The position numbers were made by a program, and so were the translations under genes. Shown here piece after piece: positions 17,201 to 23,940 of a DNA stretch of 64,000 nucleotides. The notes beneath the pieces were generated by a model. It saw only the letters and a list, made by a program, of their open reading frames with translations. It ran no database searches and was not told where the DNA came from. The stretch covers positions 1-64,000 of the forward strand of contig NZ_WIVE01000006.1 of the NCBI RefSeq assembly GCF_009601025.1, in the 5' to 3' direction. This stretch comes from Roseospira navarrensis (lineage in GTDB: Bacteria; Pseudomonadota; Alphaproteobacteria; Rhodospirillales; Rhodospirillaceae). Each line of letters begins with the position of its first letter. Within the stretch, counting starts at the first letter, position 1.

Positions 17201-17239
17201 CCGGCGCGACGCGGCCGGGGCGCGGTCGATGATCCCCAT
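11291..17239 (-). CDS. giant surface/secreted protein: LEPR-XLL, DUF4347, cadherin-like and eight Ig-like repeats
   Basis: 1982 residues from ATG 17239, chosen because GGAGGAAGG precedes it by a proper distance; ATG 17254 in frame adds five residues. Order: LEPR-XLL motif (ALEPRLMFDGAA, 18-29) found at the N-terminus of very large repetitive exported proteins; a GDSG-type repeat linker (~38-56); DUF4347 (~66-215) with HILSHG (His123) and LLYGC (Cys166); a lower-GC region (~230-375) of unknown fold; two cadherin-like repeats; eight tandem ~124-residue Ig-like repeats each starting D(G/L)TAPTV; another cadherin-like repeat; a Pro-rich linker; a putative Ig domain; and an Ala-rich helical tail. 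No RTX nonapeptides are seen. It is likely an adhesin or biofilm protein exported by the downstream genes. Confidence 0.9.
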   Translation of the reverse strand: MGIIDRAPAASRRPYALALEPRLMFDGAAVATAGEAVGDSGGDSGGDSGGDSEGDSGPAPTRDGRTDVALVDSSVEGHEALAAAAEAAGLEVIVVAGEDDGFGAVARALDGRSGIDGLHILSHGDVGAVRIGNEVLSSDTLDQAGDLLAILSGSLAPDGDLLLYGCEVGEGDAGRDFIDSLAIRTGADVAASDDATGAAGLGGDWDLEAREGVIETAALGSGRGDMGAFGGLLAFNGTLTFGSATVSGAFDSGAGGTNATYAFDGGNYTLVADGQTNSTYITPDYDGYVNFGGGANGETQGTLYFQGGKTFDISGFSITNWDSSSETFIITSDKGDTHTTSAVGGDGTVTVNLTGFTGISKLYINAQDGAANNFEIDELVLANLQTPSNDPVFTTANNGSVSETATNGTTVLADGDVEANDGDGGGSDVGITYSITAGNLNGDGDGNLAFAINAGTGAVTVNDADDLDFETTSSYTLTIQADDGGGTATNDVTISVTDVAPTITGGQSFAANESDANTTALGTVATTGDDDSVTFSIQSGNTGNAFAINAGTGQITVNDTTQLDASAIPSYTLGIRAGDGTTNSDVSVTVNVTDDVAPTVSSVSSSTGNGAYKAGDTLTLTVTLNEAVTVTGTPTLTLETGATDRAATYASGSGTDTLSFTYTVQAGDTAADLDYVSTAALALNGGTIKDAAGNDATLTLPTPGAAGSLGANAALVIDGTVPTVSTVSATTANGSYGVGDTVTVTVQFDEAVTVTGTPTLTLETGATDRTAAYASGSGTNTLSFTYTVQAGDTSADLDYVSSAALALAGGTIKDAAGNDATLTLANPGDAESLGANKALVIDGTAPTVSDVSSTKANGSYEAGEAITVTVQFSEAVTVTGTPTLTLETGTTDRAATYASGSGTNTLSFSYTVQAGDASADLDYVSTGALALAGGTIRDQAGNDATLTLPTPGAAGSLGANKDLVITDLTAPTVAAVDTSTADGTYKIGDSVTVTVQFDEAVIVTGTPTLTLETGTTDRTATYASGSGTDTLSFSYTVQAGDTAADLDYTGTGALALNGGTIKDGTGNDATLTLASPGAAGSLGDNAAVAIDGTAPTVSGVASTTGNGAYGAGSTIAVTVTFDEAVTVTGTPTLTLETGATDRAATYASGSGTTTLTFNYTVQGGDLAADLDYVSTAALSLAGGTIKDAAGNDAALTLPSPGAAGSLGANADIVITDLTAPTVAGVASSTADGAYGIGDTVTVTVQFDEAVTVTTTGGTPTLTLETGTTDRTATYASGSGTDTLSFTYTVQAGDTAADLDYTGTTALALNGGTIKDGAGNDATLTLATPGAAGSLGANAALAIDGTAPAVTGVSATTADGSYGAGSTITVTVTFDETVTVTGTPALTLETGATDRAATYASGSGTTTLSFSYTVQAGDLAADLDYVSTGALALSGGTIKDAAGNDATLTLPSPGAAGSLGASKDIAIVDLTAPTVAGVASSTADGAYGIGDTVTVTVQFDEAVTVNTTGGTPTLTLETGATDRPATYASGSGTDTLSFTYTVQAGDTAADLDYTGTGALALNGGTIKDAAGNDATLTLATPGAAGSLGANAALVVDGEPPGATAGALSVAENAANGTQVGTVSASGASTYALADDADGRFAISATGVVTVANGTLLDHESGTAHDITVRASDAAGNTTDTVLSVSVTDVDETTPAEGGTDAPPPPPPPPPTPVAAPPAPPDPPPVPPPAPGIVTVIRPTGGGSGAFGAGDGDGDGDGDGATGPAPPAPAPVPVPAGVGAGALPGPIIGTTSTAGGSFPVVVIGGADGPGDGLFATRPVVEAPSVNAQGGFSYALPPNAFAHTDAGALIGLTATLADGEALPDWLTFDPATGTFVGEVPAGATGEIVVRVIARDQAGREAAVLVRIDLSRAGTQAEAVPVIEGAPVMLAGVSGLPDAANDADPAEARPTGRAGFMADLREARAGQAVRQAAALEALAREADRWR
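11967..11996. repeat. hexanucleotide tandem repeat CCATCG x5
   Basis: Five perfect CCATCG units in frame inside the giant surface-protein gene, encoding an alternating Gly-Asp stretch between the Pro-rich linker and the C-terminal part. Unit changes would keep the frame. Confidence 0.85.
12455..15460 (-). repeat. eight tandem ~372-bp repeats coding Ig-like domains
   Basis: Each unit codes about 124 residues running from D(G/L)TAPTV through TLTLETG, YASGSGT, YTVQAGD, GGTIKDAAGND and GAAGSLGAN. DNA identity between units is high enough for recombination. From the third unit on, the opening alternates DGT, DLT, DGT, DLT; units 5 and 7 resemble each other, as do 6 and 8, showing duplication of a two-domain block. 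Confidence 0.9.
17083..17130. repeat. 12-bp tandem repeat x4 in the surface-protein gene
   Basis: Four 12-bp units of CCGAATCGCCCC (last base varies) encode a repeated Gly-Asp-Ser-Gly linker between the LEPR-XLL motif and DUF4347. It is in frame, so copy changes alter linker length only. Confidence 0.85.
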
Positions 17240-17288
17240 GGAACCTTCCTCCATCGTTGCGCCGGGGGCCCGCCCCGGCTCTCGGGCG

Positions 17289-18239
17289 CTAGCCGTTCTG
17301 ATGCGCCACAGGGCGTACCGGGGCGCCGTCGCGGTGGGCGGCGATCACGTTCGCGCGACTTCCGGTCACGTCGTGCCAGAAATCCATGTCCCTGTATTTC
17401 CGGAACAGATCGGGCGGCAGGATGGTCCGCCGCTCCTCGAAGCTCACCCGGGGCCGCACCTGATGCAGGCCGCGCAGCCCCAGCGCCTCGTCGAAGGCCG
17501 GCGCGTCGAATGTGACATGCTCGACATCGTGGCCGTCGTACCAGGGTTCGTCCAGGAACCCGTAAACCAGCCGCAGCACCTGTTCGGGGGCGCGGCACAG
17601 ATATTCGTAGTCCACCACCAGAAGGCGGTCGGCCTGGTCGCCGTAGAACGCCTCCTTGAGCGCGGCCCAGGGATACCCCACCAGCCGGTTCGGCCGGGTC
17701 AGGGTCTCCACCCGGCCGTAGACGGTGTTGCCGCCCCCATCGGTGCCGAACAGCAGCGTATTCTCGTACGGGTCGCGGCGGATCAGCCGCTCCAGGCTGT
17801 CCAGCACCCAGGAGACATCGCGGACACAGGCGATCACCCGCGCCCGGGGGAACAGGTCGGCGAGCAGGGGCAGACGCGCGCTCCAGGCCCGATTGGTGTC
17901 GAAGATCACCGGGCGGTCGGTCACGCCCTCGTAATACGACTCGAACAAGGCGCGCAGGATGCGGGGGCGCTGCTCCGGCTGTACCAGCAGCGAAGTCTCG
18001 CTGCCCGCGCTCATGAGCTGGAGGTTCGCCGACACCAGCGCGTGCAGACCGCTGGACATCGAGGCATGAAAGCGCGGGTTCTGGCGCAGCAGGGCGGCCA
18101 GCAGCGTCGAGCCCGACCGTGGCAGGCCCGAGATGAAATGCCGTGTGATGCCCGGTGTGCCCACGGACGCCCACTCCGAACGCTTCCACGCAAACAAATT
18201 GTGCGGGAAGCCCCGCTTGAAATCCCCCCTTGATAGCAT
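17289..18239 (-). CDS. sulfotransferase family protein
   Basis: A 316-residue PAPS-dependent sulfotransferase. The 5'-phosphosulfate loop is HFISGLPRSGSTLLAALL (~34-51) and the 3'-phosphate-binding segment is ARVIACVRDVSWVLDSLERL (~131-150). It lacks a signal peptide, so it acts in the cytoplasm or at the membrane face. It is 49 bases upstream of the giant surface-protein start on the same strand, hence probably co-transcribed. A protein, lipid or polysaccharide acceptor cannot be chosen from sequence. Its donor PAPS can be made by the CysD/CysNC proteins at the other end of the window. Confidence 0.88.
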   Translation of the reverse strand: MLSRGDFKRGFPHNLFAWKRSEWASVGTPGITRHFISGLPRSGSTLLAALLRQNPRFHASMSSGLHALVSANLQLMSAGSETSLLVQPEQRPRILRALFESYYEGVTDRPVIFDTNRAWSARLPLLADLFPRARVIACVRDVSWVLDSLERLIRRDPYENTLLFGTDGGGNTVYGRVETLTRPNRLVGYPWAALKEAFYGDQADRLLVVDYEYLCRAPEQVLRLVYGFLDEPWYDGHDVEHVTFDAPAFDEALGLRGLHQVRPRVSFEERRTILPPDLFRKYRDMDFWHDVTGSRANVIAAHRDGAPVRPVAHQNG

Positions 18240-18317
18240 GTGGCCGCGCGTTCGTCACCCCTTGCGGGCGCACCGCGAAGCGGCGCGCCCTTGGCCTGAG
18301 AGAATGGTCAGGGGTCA

Positions 18318-18499
18318 GGGCAGGGCTCCGAACCCGGATGACCGTTCTGTGACCCTGATGGGGTCGACCCCGCCTCTCGAGATCCCTCGTCTCGCTTCGC
18401 TCGCTCGGGATGACAAGATACAACTAATGGTTGTATTCCTGAAGCCGCGAAGCGGCTGAAGGATCTCGAGCTTGGGTCTCCGAACCGCTGCAAAGACCC
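18318..18499 (-). repeat. dispersed palindromic repeat, family A, copy 2
   Basis: Positions 18373-18499 are the reverse complement of copy 1 (3955-4081), with the same CTCGAGATCC, CTTCAGCCGC and GAGCGAAGCGAGACGAGGG blocks. The adjoining 18318-18372 module (GGCAGGGCTCCGAACCCGG then GATGACCGTTCTGTGAC) is shared with copy 3. It fills most of the 338-base gap between the tail-collar and sulfotransferase genes, which otherwise holds nothing I can identify. Confidence 0.85.
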
Positions 18500-18577
18500 G
18501 CAAGAGGGATGCCGTTAACCTGAGCCCGTCGCCCTGGGCGCACCGCGAGCCGGTGCGCCCAGGGCCTGCAGGATCAG

Positions 18578-19285
18578 TCAGGGACGGGGCGGATAGATCC
18601 CGTCGTGGGCAATGCAGGGCGTCAGCGCGAGTTGCGGCGGAATGTTGTAGTGCGGCTGCCCCCCACCGGCCGGCCCAGCCTGCAGCTCGGACGTATCGAG
18701 CGTCACGCCCCCGACCTGGGCCGGATTGCTGCCGGGGGTGGCGGGCGTATAAGGTCCCTCAAGGTTGCGCCCCGCCATTCCCCCGAGAAAATAGCCTGTC
18801 CCGGCGACCGGCTCGGTCACGCTGCCGCTGGCGGGCCCGCCAGGCACCACATCGATGGTCCCTTGCCCCGTGCCGCTCCCCGAGTCGGCGATGGGGTGGG
18901 TGTGGGTCGGCATCGTGCTCACATCGAGTGGCACGGTCTCCACGCCACGCTTGTCACCGAGCCTCACCGGGTTCAGCCCCGGCGCCGTGCCCGCGCCGAT
19001 CATGGACCGGCCGCGCAGGTCCGGCAGTTGGAACGTTGTGGTGCCGTTGCCGCCGTACGTGGTGCCCAGCAGGGAGAACAGGGCCTGAAATTGCGAGATC
19101 TGGACCATGCCGCCGGTCGCCGACAGGTAGACCCCGTCGGGGCAGAACGTGGCGGCGGTAAAGCAGATCGACCCGATGAACGGGTCCGACGAACAGGCCT
19201 GGGCCGCGCGCGGGGTCAGGGCCACGGCGGCCAGGCCGACGGCGGCACCGGCGACGGCCAGCGTCAGGGGTTTGCGCAAGGTCAT
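18578..19285 (-). CDS. secreted tail-collar-domain protein (microcystin-dependent-protein type)
   Basis: A 235-residue protein with a clear signal peptide (LAVAGAAVGLAAVALTPRAAQA, cleavage near residue 30). The mature start CSSDPFIGSICFTAATFCP and the segments ALFSLLGTTYGGNGTTTFQLPDLRG followed by MPTHTHPI and NIPPQLALTPCIA are diagnostic of the phage tail collar domain family, which is also widespread in bacteria outside phages. There are no phage genes nearby. Free-standing versions with signal peptides are probably surface or extracellular; function unknown. The TATAAA at about 19397-19402 upstream could be a -10 element. Confidence 0.85.
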   Translation of the reverse strand: MTLRKPLTLAVAGAAVGLAAVALTPRAAQACSSDPFIGSICFTAATFCPDGVYLSATGGMVQISQFQALFSLLGTTYGGNGTTTFQLPDLRGRSMIGAGTAPGLNPVRLGDKRGVETVPLDVSTMPTHTHPIADSGSGTGQGTIDVVPGGPASGSVTEPVAGTGYFLGGMAGRNLEGPYTPATPGSNPAQVGGVTLDTSELQAGPAGGGQPHYNIPPQLALTPCIAHDGIYPPRP

Positions 19286-19506
19286 GGGGCGTCCTCCCGG
19301 TCCGGGGAGCGCGCGGGCACCGCACCCGCGCGCGGGGCCGTTCGATCCCGACCGGGGTGCCGCACCTCGGGCACGCCCAATCCGAACACCGAACGCCCTT
19401 TTATACCGGAAGACGCAGATTTTTGCACGTCTTTGATGTGTTGAAAAGACTCCGATAGGAATGACCGCAACACCGGGGGACCCGCAGTCCGCCTGACGTC
19501 CTCGCG

Positions 19507-20199
19507 TCAGGGGTCCTCGGGATCGAGCGGATCGAGCGGCTCGGCCGCCGCGTCGTCCGGTCCGTCGGGGTCGGGCAGCACACCGTGATCGGCCGCGCGC
19601 GCGCCATAGGCCGCGATGGCCGGCCGGGCATCCAGCAGGCCGGCGGCCTTCATCTCCTCCACCCCCGGCAGGTCCTTCAGGCTCTCCAGCCCGAAGTGGT
19701 CCAGAAACGCGTCGGTGGTGCCCCAGGTGAGCGGCCGCCCGGGCGACTGCCGCCGACCCCGGGGGCGGATCCAGCCGGCCTCCAGAAGCACGTCGAGCGT
19801 CCCCTTGGACACGGCCACGCCCCGGATCTCCTCGATCTCGGCGCGGGTGACGGGCTGGTGATAGGCGACGATGGCCATGGTCTCGACCGCCGCCCGGGAG
19901 AGCTTCTTCTGCTCCACGGACTCGACAGTCAGCACCGCGGCCAGATCGGGCGCGGTGCGGAAGGCCCAGGTGGCGCCCCGCCGCACCAGCCGCACCCCAC
20001 GCCGGTCGTAGTGCGCCGCCAGCTCGGCCAGCAGCCCTGAAACGTCCGTCCCACCGGGCAGGCGCGCCGCCAGCGCCTTTTCGGTCATGGGCTCGGCGGC
20101 GGCGAACAGGATCGCCTCCACCATGCGCAGAAGCTGGAACGGCTCCGTCTCCGCCGATGGCCCCTCCGCCTCGGTCCGGTCCTCGGGCTCATCCGTCAT
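19507..20199 (-). CDS. scpB: segregation and condensation protein B
   Basis: A 230-residue ScpB, the kleisin-binding winged-helix partner in the SMC-ScpAB condensin. It shows the two winged-helix halves: MVEAILFAAAEPMTEKALAARL (~26-47) and VEQKKLSRAAVETMAIVAYHQPVTRAEIEEIRGV (~94-127) with the conserved GRPLTWGTTDAFLDHFGL. The acidic Asp/Pro-rich tail is longer than in many homologues. Its start overlaps the scpA end by 11 bases and it ends the run that begins at dgt. Confidence 0.95.
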   Translation of the reverse strand: MTDEPEDRTEAEGPSAETEPFQLLRMVEAILFAAAEPMTEKALAARLPGGTDVSGLLAELAAHYDRRGVRLVRRGATWAFRTAPDLAAVLTVESVEQKKLSRAAVETMAIVAYHQPVTRAEIEEIRGVAVSKGTLDVLLEAGWIRPRGRRQSPGRPLTWGTTDAFLDHFGLESLKDLPGVEEMKAAGLLDARPAIAAYGARAADHGVLPDPDGPDDAAAEPLDPLDPEDP

Positions 20200-21028
20200 G
20201 ATCGTCCCCCGGCTCGCGACGGCGCACGTACAGCGGCGAGAACGGACCGCCGTCCTGGCGCACCTCCGCCCGGCCCTGGCGCGCCAGTTCCAGGGTGGCC
20301 ACGAAGGTGGCCCCGATGGCCGAGCGCCGGTGCAGGTCGTCGGTCAGGTCCTCGGGCAGGAAGCGCATCAGCGCCGTCCACTCCAGGGTCGTGCCCAGCA
20401 GCGCGTTCAGCCGCGACAGGGCCTGTTCCACCGAGTACAGGTCGAAGGGCTCCACGGACAGCGCGGTGGCCTGGGTGCGCCGCTGAAGGTCGGCATAGGC
20501 CCGCAGCAGGTCGTGAAGGGTCAGGTCGAAGACCGCGTGATGAACGATGGAGACCGCTTCGGGCGCCCCCCGGGCCAGGGTCTCCCGGCCCAGGCGCGGG
20601 CGCTCGAACAGGGTGCGTCCGGCGGTGCGCATGGCCTCCAGCCGCTGCAACTGGAACTGCAGGGCGGCGGCCATCTCGGCGCCGCTGGGCTCGTCGTCGG
20701 CCTGGGGCACGGGCAGCAACAGGCGCGACTTCAGGAACGCCAGCCACGCCGCCATGACCAGATAGTCCGCCGCCAGATCCAGGTGCCGCTGACGGACGGC
20801 CTTGACGAAGGCCAGGTACTGTTCGGCCAGATGCAGGATGGAGATGCGGGCCAGGTCCACCTTCTGGTCCCGCGCCAGCGCCAGCAGCACATCCAGCGGC
20901 CCATCGAAGCCGTCCAGGTTCACCACCAGGGCATCGGGCACGGCCGGCGCCGCGCCCTCGACATCGTCGGCGAAGGGCGGCGCCCCCGTGGCGGCAGCGC
21001 CGCCGTCGTCTCTCGGGGGACCGCTCAT
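20189..21028 (-). CDS. scpA: segregation and condensation protein A (kleisin)
   Basis: A 279-residue kleisin that bridges the SMC heads in chromosome organisation. The conserved start LDGFDGPLDVLLALARDQKVDLARISI and the segment LAADYLVMAAWLAFLKSRLLLP are clear, and the C-terminal winged helix holds TFVATLELARQGRAEVRQDGG. ATG 21028 is chosen because the frame further upstream has no similarity to the family and overlaps the M50 gene. It follows the M50 peptidase gene by 23 bases and overlaps scpB by 11. Confidence 0.95.
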   Translation of the reverse strand: MSGPPRDDGGAAATGAPPFADDVEGAAPAVPDALVVNLDGFDGPLDVLLALARDQKVDLARISILHLAEQYLAFVKAVRQRHLDLAADYLVMAAWLAFLKSRLLLPVPQADDEPSGAEMAAALQFQLQRLEAMRTAGRTLFERPRLGRETLARGAPEAVSIVHHAVFDLTLHDLLRAYADLQRRTQATALSVEPFDLYSVEQALSRLNALLGTTLEWTALMRFLPEDLTDDLHRRSAIGATFVATLELARQGRAEVRQDGGPFSPLYVRRREPGDDHDG

Positions 21029-21051
21029 GGCCGCGTCCTCCCTGCGGGGCC

Positions 21052-21732
21052 CTAGAGAAACGCCAGGGTCACGATCAGGTCGTTGACCCACGCCATGACG
21101 GGCAGCAGCACCGCCCGGAAGGGATCGAAGCCGATCCCGAACTCCGCCAGCAGGAACGGCAGCACCAGCAGCCCGCCGATCAGGATCAGCAGCCCGAAGC
21201 GCTCCAGCCGCGCCAGCCGCACGGCCAGGGGCCGGGGCAGCAGGCCCACGGCCACCCGGCCGCCGTCCAGCGGCGGCAGCGGGATCATGTTCACCACGGC
21301 CAGCAGCACGTTCAGCAGGATCATGTTGCTGAGCGTGCGCCACATCCACTCGCTCATCACATCCGGCGTGAAGGCGACCAGATGCAGCGACAGCGCCGCG
21401 GCGAAGGCCATGACCAGATTGCTCGCCGGCCCGGCGGCGGCCACCAGCACCATGTCGCGGCGCGGATTGCCCAGGCCGGCGAAGTTGACCGGCACGGGCT
21501 TGGCCCAGCCGAACAGGAACGGCGCCCCGGACAGGAACAGCATGCCGGGCAGCACCACGGTGCCGATGGGATCCACGTGCCGGATCGGATTGGCCGAGAC
21601 CCGCCCCAGGCTGTACGCGGTGGAATCGCCCAGTTTCCAGGCGGCCCAGCCATGCGCGGCCTCGTGCAGGGTGATGGCCAGCAGCACCGGCAGGATCCAG
21701 GTGGTGGCCGTAACGATGAGTTCGGGCGTCAT
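21052..21732 (-). CDS. site-2-protease family (M50) membrane metallopeptidase
   Basis: A 226-residue polytopic membrane protein. The zinc site is HEAAHG (about residues 23-28, in AITLHEAAHGWAAWKLGD) with NMIPLPPLDGGR (~147-158) supplying the third ligand, and AGPASNLVMA sits between, the normal S2P order. It matches the short YwhC/YdgE-like group that lies beside scpA in many bacteria; substrates are unknown. ATG 21732 overlaps the nagZ stop as ATGA. Confidence 0.92.
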   Translation of the reverse strand: MTPELIVTATTWILPVLLAITLHEAAHGWAAWKLGDSTAYSLGRVSANPIRHVDPIGTVVLPGMLFLSGAPFLFGWAKPVPVNFAGLGNPRRDMVLVAAAGPASNLVMAFAAALSLHLVAFTPDVMSEWMWRTLSNMILLNVLLAVVNMIPLPPLDGGRVAVGLLPRPLAVRLARLERFGLLILIGGLLVLPFLLAEFGIGFDPFRAVLLPVMAWVNDLIVTLAFL

Positions 21733-22751
21733 GACGCGAGCAGTGTCTCCAGTTGGGCGCGCGCGGCCCCGGCGTCGAAAGACGCCGGTGGCGTCAGCGC
21801 GGCCCGCGCGCGATCGGCCCGGGCCTGCCCCGCCGCATCCAGCGGCCGGCAGCCCGAAACCACGGCCCGCATCTCGTCCCAGTCCCCATTGCAGTGAAGC
21901 ACCACGTCGCACCCGGCCGCGAGAGAGTCGCGCGCCCGATCGGCGAAGTCGCCATCAAGGGCCTTCATGGAGATGTCGTCGGTCATCAACAGGCCGTCAA
22001 ACCCGATATGGGACCGAATGACCCCCTCCACCACATCCGGCGACAGGGTGGCGGGCCGGTCCGGGTCGATGGCGGTATAGACCACGTGGGCGGTCATGCC
22101 CATGGCGGCGTCGGCCAGGGCGCGGAACGGGGCGAAATCCACGGCCTCCAGATCGGCGCGACCGGCCGTCACCACGGGCAGGCTCTCGTGCGAGTCCGCG
22201 CGCGCCCGGCCGTGCCCCGGCAGATGCTTGACGACCGGCAGCACACCCCCGGCCAGCAGGCCCTCGCAGCACACCCGGCCCAGATCGGCCACGGACTCCG
22301 GATCCGCGCCGTAGGCCCGGTCACCGATGATGTCGTGCCCGGCCGGGTCCAGCACATCGAGCAGCGGCAGACAGTCCACATCGATGCCCAGCGCCGCCAG
22401 ATCATGGGCGATCAGCCGGGCGTTCAGACGCACGGCCTCGCGCCCGCGCTCGGGGTCCCGGGCGTAGAGCGGGCGGAACGCCCCCTGCGGCGGATAGGCC
22501 GGCCAGTGCGGCGGCCCCAGGCGGCGCACACGGCCGCCCTCCTGGTCGATCAGCACGAAGGCATCGGGCCGTCCCGCGCAGGCGCGCAGTTCGGCCACCA
22601 GATCGGCGACCTGGCCCGGCGACTCCACGTTGCGGCTGAACAGGATGAACCCCAGCGGACGGACATCGGCGAAAAGGGCCCGCTCTTCCCGGGTCGGACG
22701 CAGTCCGGCGCAGCCCAGGAAAGCGGCCAGCGGCGCCTCACTCACGGACAA
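21729..22751 (-). CDS. nagZ: beta-N-acetylhexosaminidase (glycoside hydrolase family 3)
   Basis: A 340-residue cytoplasmic NagZ that removes N-acetylglucosamine from anhydro-muropeptides in cell-wall recycling. The diagnostic motif KHLPGHGRARADSHESLP carries the catalytic His of the mobile loop, and FDGLLMTDDISMKAL contains the nucleophile Asp. FVLIDQEGGRVRRL is the substrate-binding segment. It overlaps the SPOR gene by 14 bases and the M50 gene by four, so translation is coupled. Confidence 0.95.
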   Translation of the reverse strand: MSVSEAPLAAFLGCAGLRPTREERALFADVRPLGFILFSRNVESPGQVADLVAELRACAGRPDAFVLIDQEGGRVRRLGPPHWPAYPPQGAFRPLYARDPERGREAVRLNARLIAHDLAALGIDVDCLPLLDVLDPAGHDIIGDRAYGADPESVADLGRVCCEGLLAGGVLPVVKHLPGHGRARADSHESLPVVTAGRADLEAVDFAPFRALADAAMGMTAHVVYTAIDPDRPATLSPDVVEGVIRSHIGFDGLLMTDDISMKALDGDFADRARDSLAAGCDVVLHCNGDWDEMRAVVSGCRPLDAAGQARADRARAALTPPASFDAGAARAQLETLLAS

Positions 22752-23940
22752 TCAGACACTCCACGTCGCGTTGCTTCAGGGATTCGCACAGGGTCCGGGC
22801 CGCGTCGTCGCTGCCCAGCGGGCCGGCGCGCAAGCGGTAGAACTGCCCCCGGTCGCCCAGGTCGGCGAACACGATCACGTGCGGCACGTCGCCCAGCAGG
22901 TCGGGGTGGGCGGCGCTGACCCGCTCCCAGTGGCGCTCGGCCAGGGCGCGTTCGCGGAAGGCGGCAAGCTGCACCTGCGGCCCGTCCTGGACGGCGGCGA
23001 CGACGTTTTCCGGCGCAGTGGCCGTCGGGACCTCGGGGGCGGGCGCGGGTTCGGCGGCCGGACCGGGCGGCGCTTCCGGCACCGGGGCCGGCTCGGGCGC
23101 GGCGGGCTCGGACGCGGATGCGGTCTCCTCCGCGTCAGCGCCCTCGGTTTCGGGGACGGGCGGCGCGGCGTCGGAGAACGGCGCGGGAATGCCGTCATCG
23201 GCGGCCGCGTCCGCTGTCGCGGGACCCGCATCGGCCGCCGGCTCGGGTGCGGTGGCGGGCTGTTCGGCCGGGGGCGTCACGGGGGGTTCGGGCGCCGGCT
23301 CGGGCACGGGCGGGGCCATCGGGCGCGCGGGCTCGGGCAGAAGCTGTTCCACCTCGGGCCCGCCGTCGGCCGGATCGCCGTCTTCCAGGCGGCCATAGAT
23401 GAGCTTGTCCTGATCCTCGACGGTCTGGCCGCCGGGGTCCTCGGGACGCACCTTGTAGGGCTCCTCCTCCGCGCGGACCACGGGCAGGTCCGGCGCGGGC
23501 GCGGGCGCGGGGGCCGCCGGCGCGGGCGCGGCGGAGTCGGCCATCCCGGGCCCGCCGTCCGCGGACGGCGCGGCCTCGTCCGGCGCGGCGGGGGCGAGTA
23601 CGGCGACAGAGGGGCCGGACCCGGCCTGCGGGGCCTCATCCGAGGGCGAAAAGATGACCCACAGACCGCCGCCCACCACGACCAGCGCGCCCAGCCCGGC
23701 CGCCATCAGCCACAGCGGCGGCCCGCGCCGCCGCGCGGGCGGCGGCTCGGCCACCAGATCGTCGTCGTCGTCATCCAGATCGAACGTGAACCCGCGCCCG
23801 GACGGATCCGTCCGGGCGTCCTCTCCCGACTCGGACGTCCCGTAGTCCAGGCCGTCATCCGGCAGGATCCGGAACATCTGATCGTCAAGAGCAACGGGTT
23901 CGTCCCGACCGCCCTGGCCGGGTTTCCTGACCCCTGGCAT
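22738..23940 (-). CDS. SPOR-domain membrane protein
   Basis: A 400-residue single-span protein. A cytoplasmic acidic N-terminus leads to one membrane segment (LWLMAAGLGALVVVGGGLWVIF, ~77-98), then a long Pro/Ala/Glu-rich periplasmic linker (~105-315) and a C-terminal SPOR domain (QVQLAAFRERALAERHWERV ... FYRLRAGPLGSDDAARTLCESL) that binds denuded peptidoglycan at the septum. Position between argS and nagZ is common in alphaproteobacteria. Its ATG shares one base with the argS stop (TGATG). Confidence 0.9.
   Translation of the reverse strand: MPGVRKPGQGGRDEPVALDDQMFRILPDDGLDYGTSESGEDARTDPSGRGFTFDLDDDDDDLVAEPPPARRRGPPLWLMAAGLGALVVVGGGLWVIFSPSDEAPQAGSGPSVAVLAPAAPDEAAPSADGGPGMADSAAPAPAAPAPAPAPDLPVVRAEEEPYKVRPEDPGGQTVEDQDKLIYGRLEDGDPADGGPEVEQLLPEPARPMAPPVPEPAPEPPVTPPAEQPATAPEPAADAGPATADAAADDGIPAPFSDAAPPVPETEGADAEETASASEPAAPEPAPVPEAPPGPAAEPAPAPEVPTATAPENVVAAVQDGPQVQLAAFRERALAERHWERVSAAHPDLLGDVPHVIVFADLGDRGQFYRLRAGPLGSDDAARTLCESLKQRDVECLIVRE

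Noticed and set aside
18578-19285. Prophage signal from the tail-collar domain
   Set aside because: No integrase, terminase, portal or other tail genes nearby, and the protein has a signal peptide.
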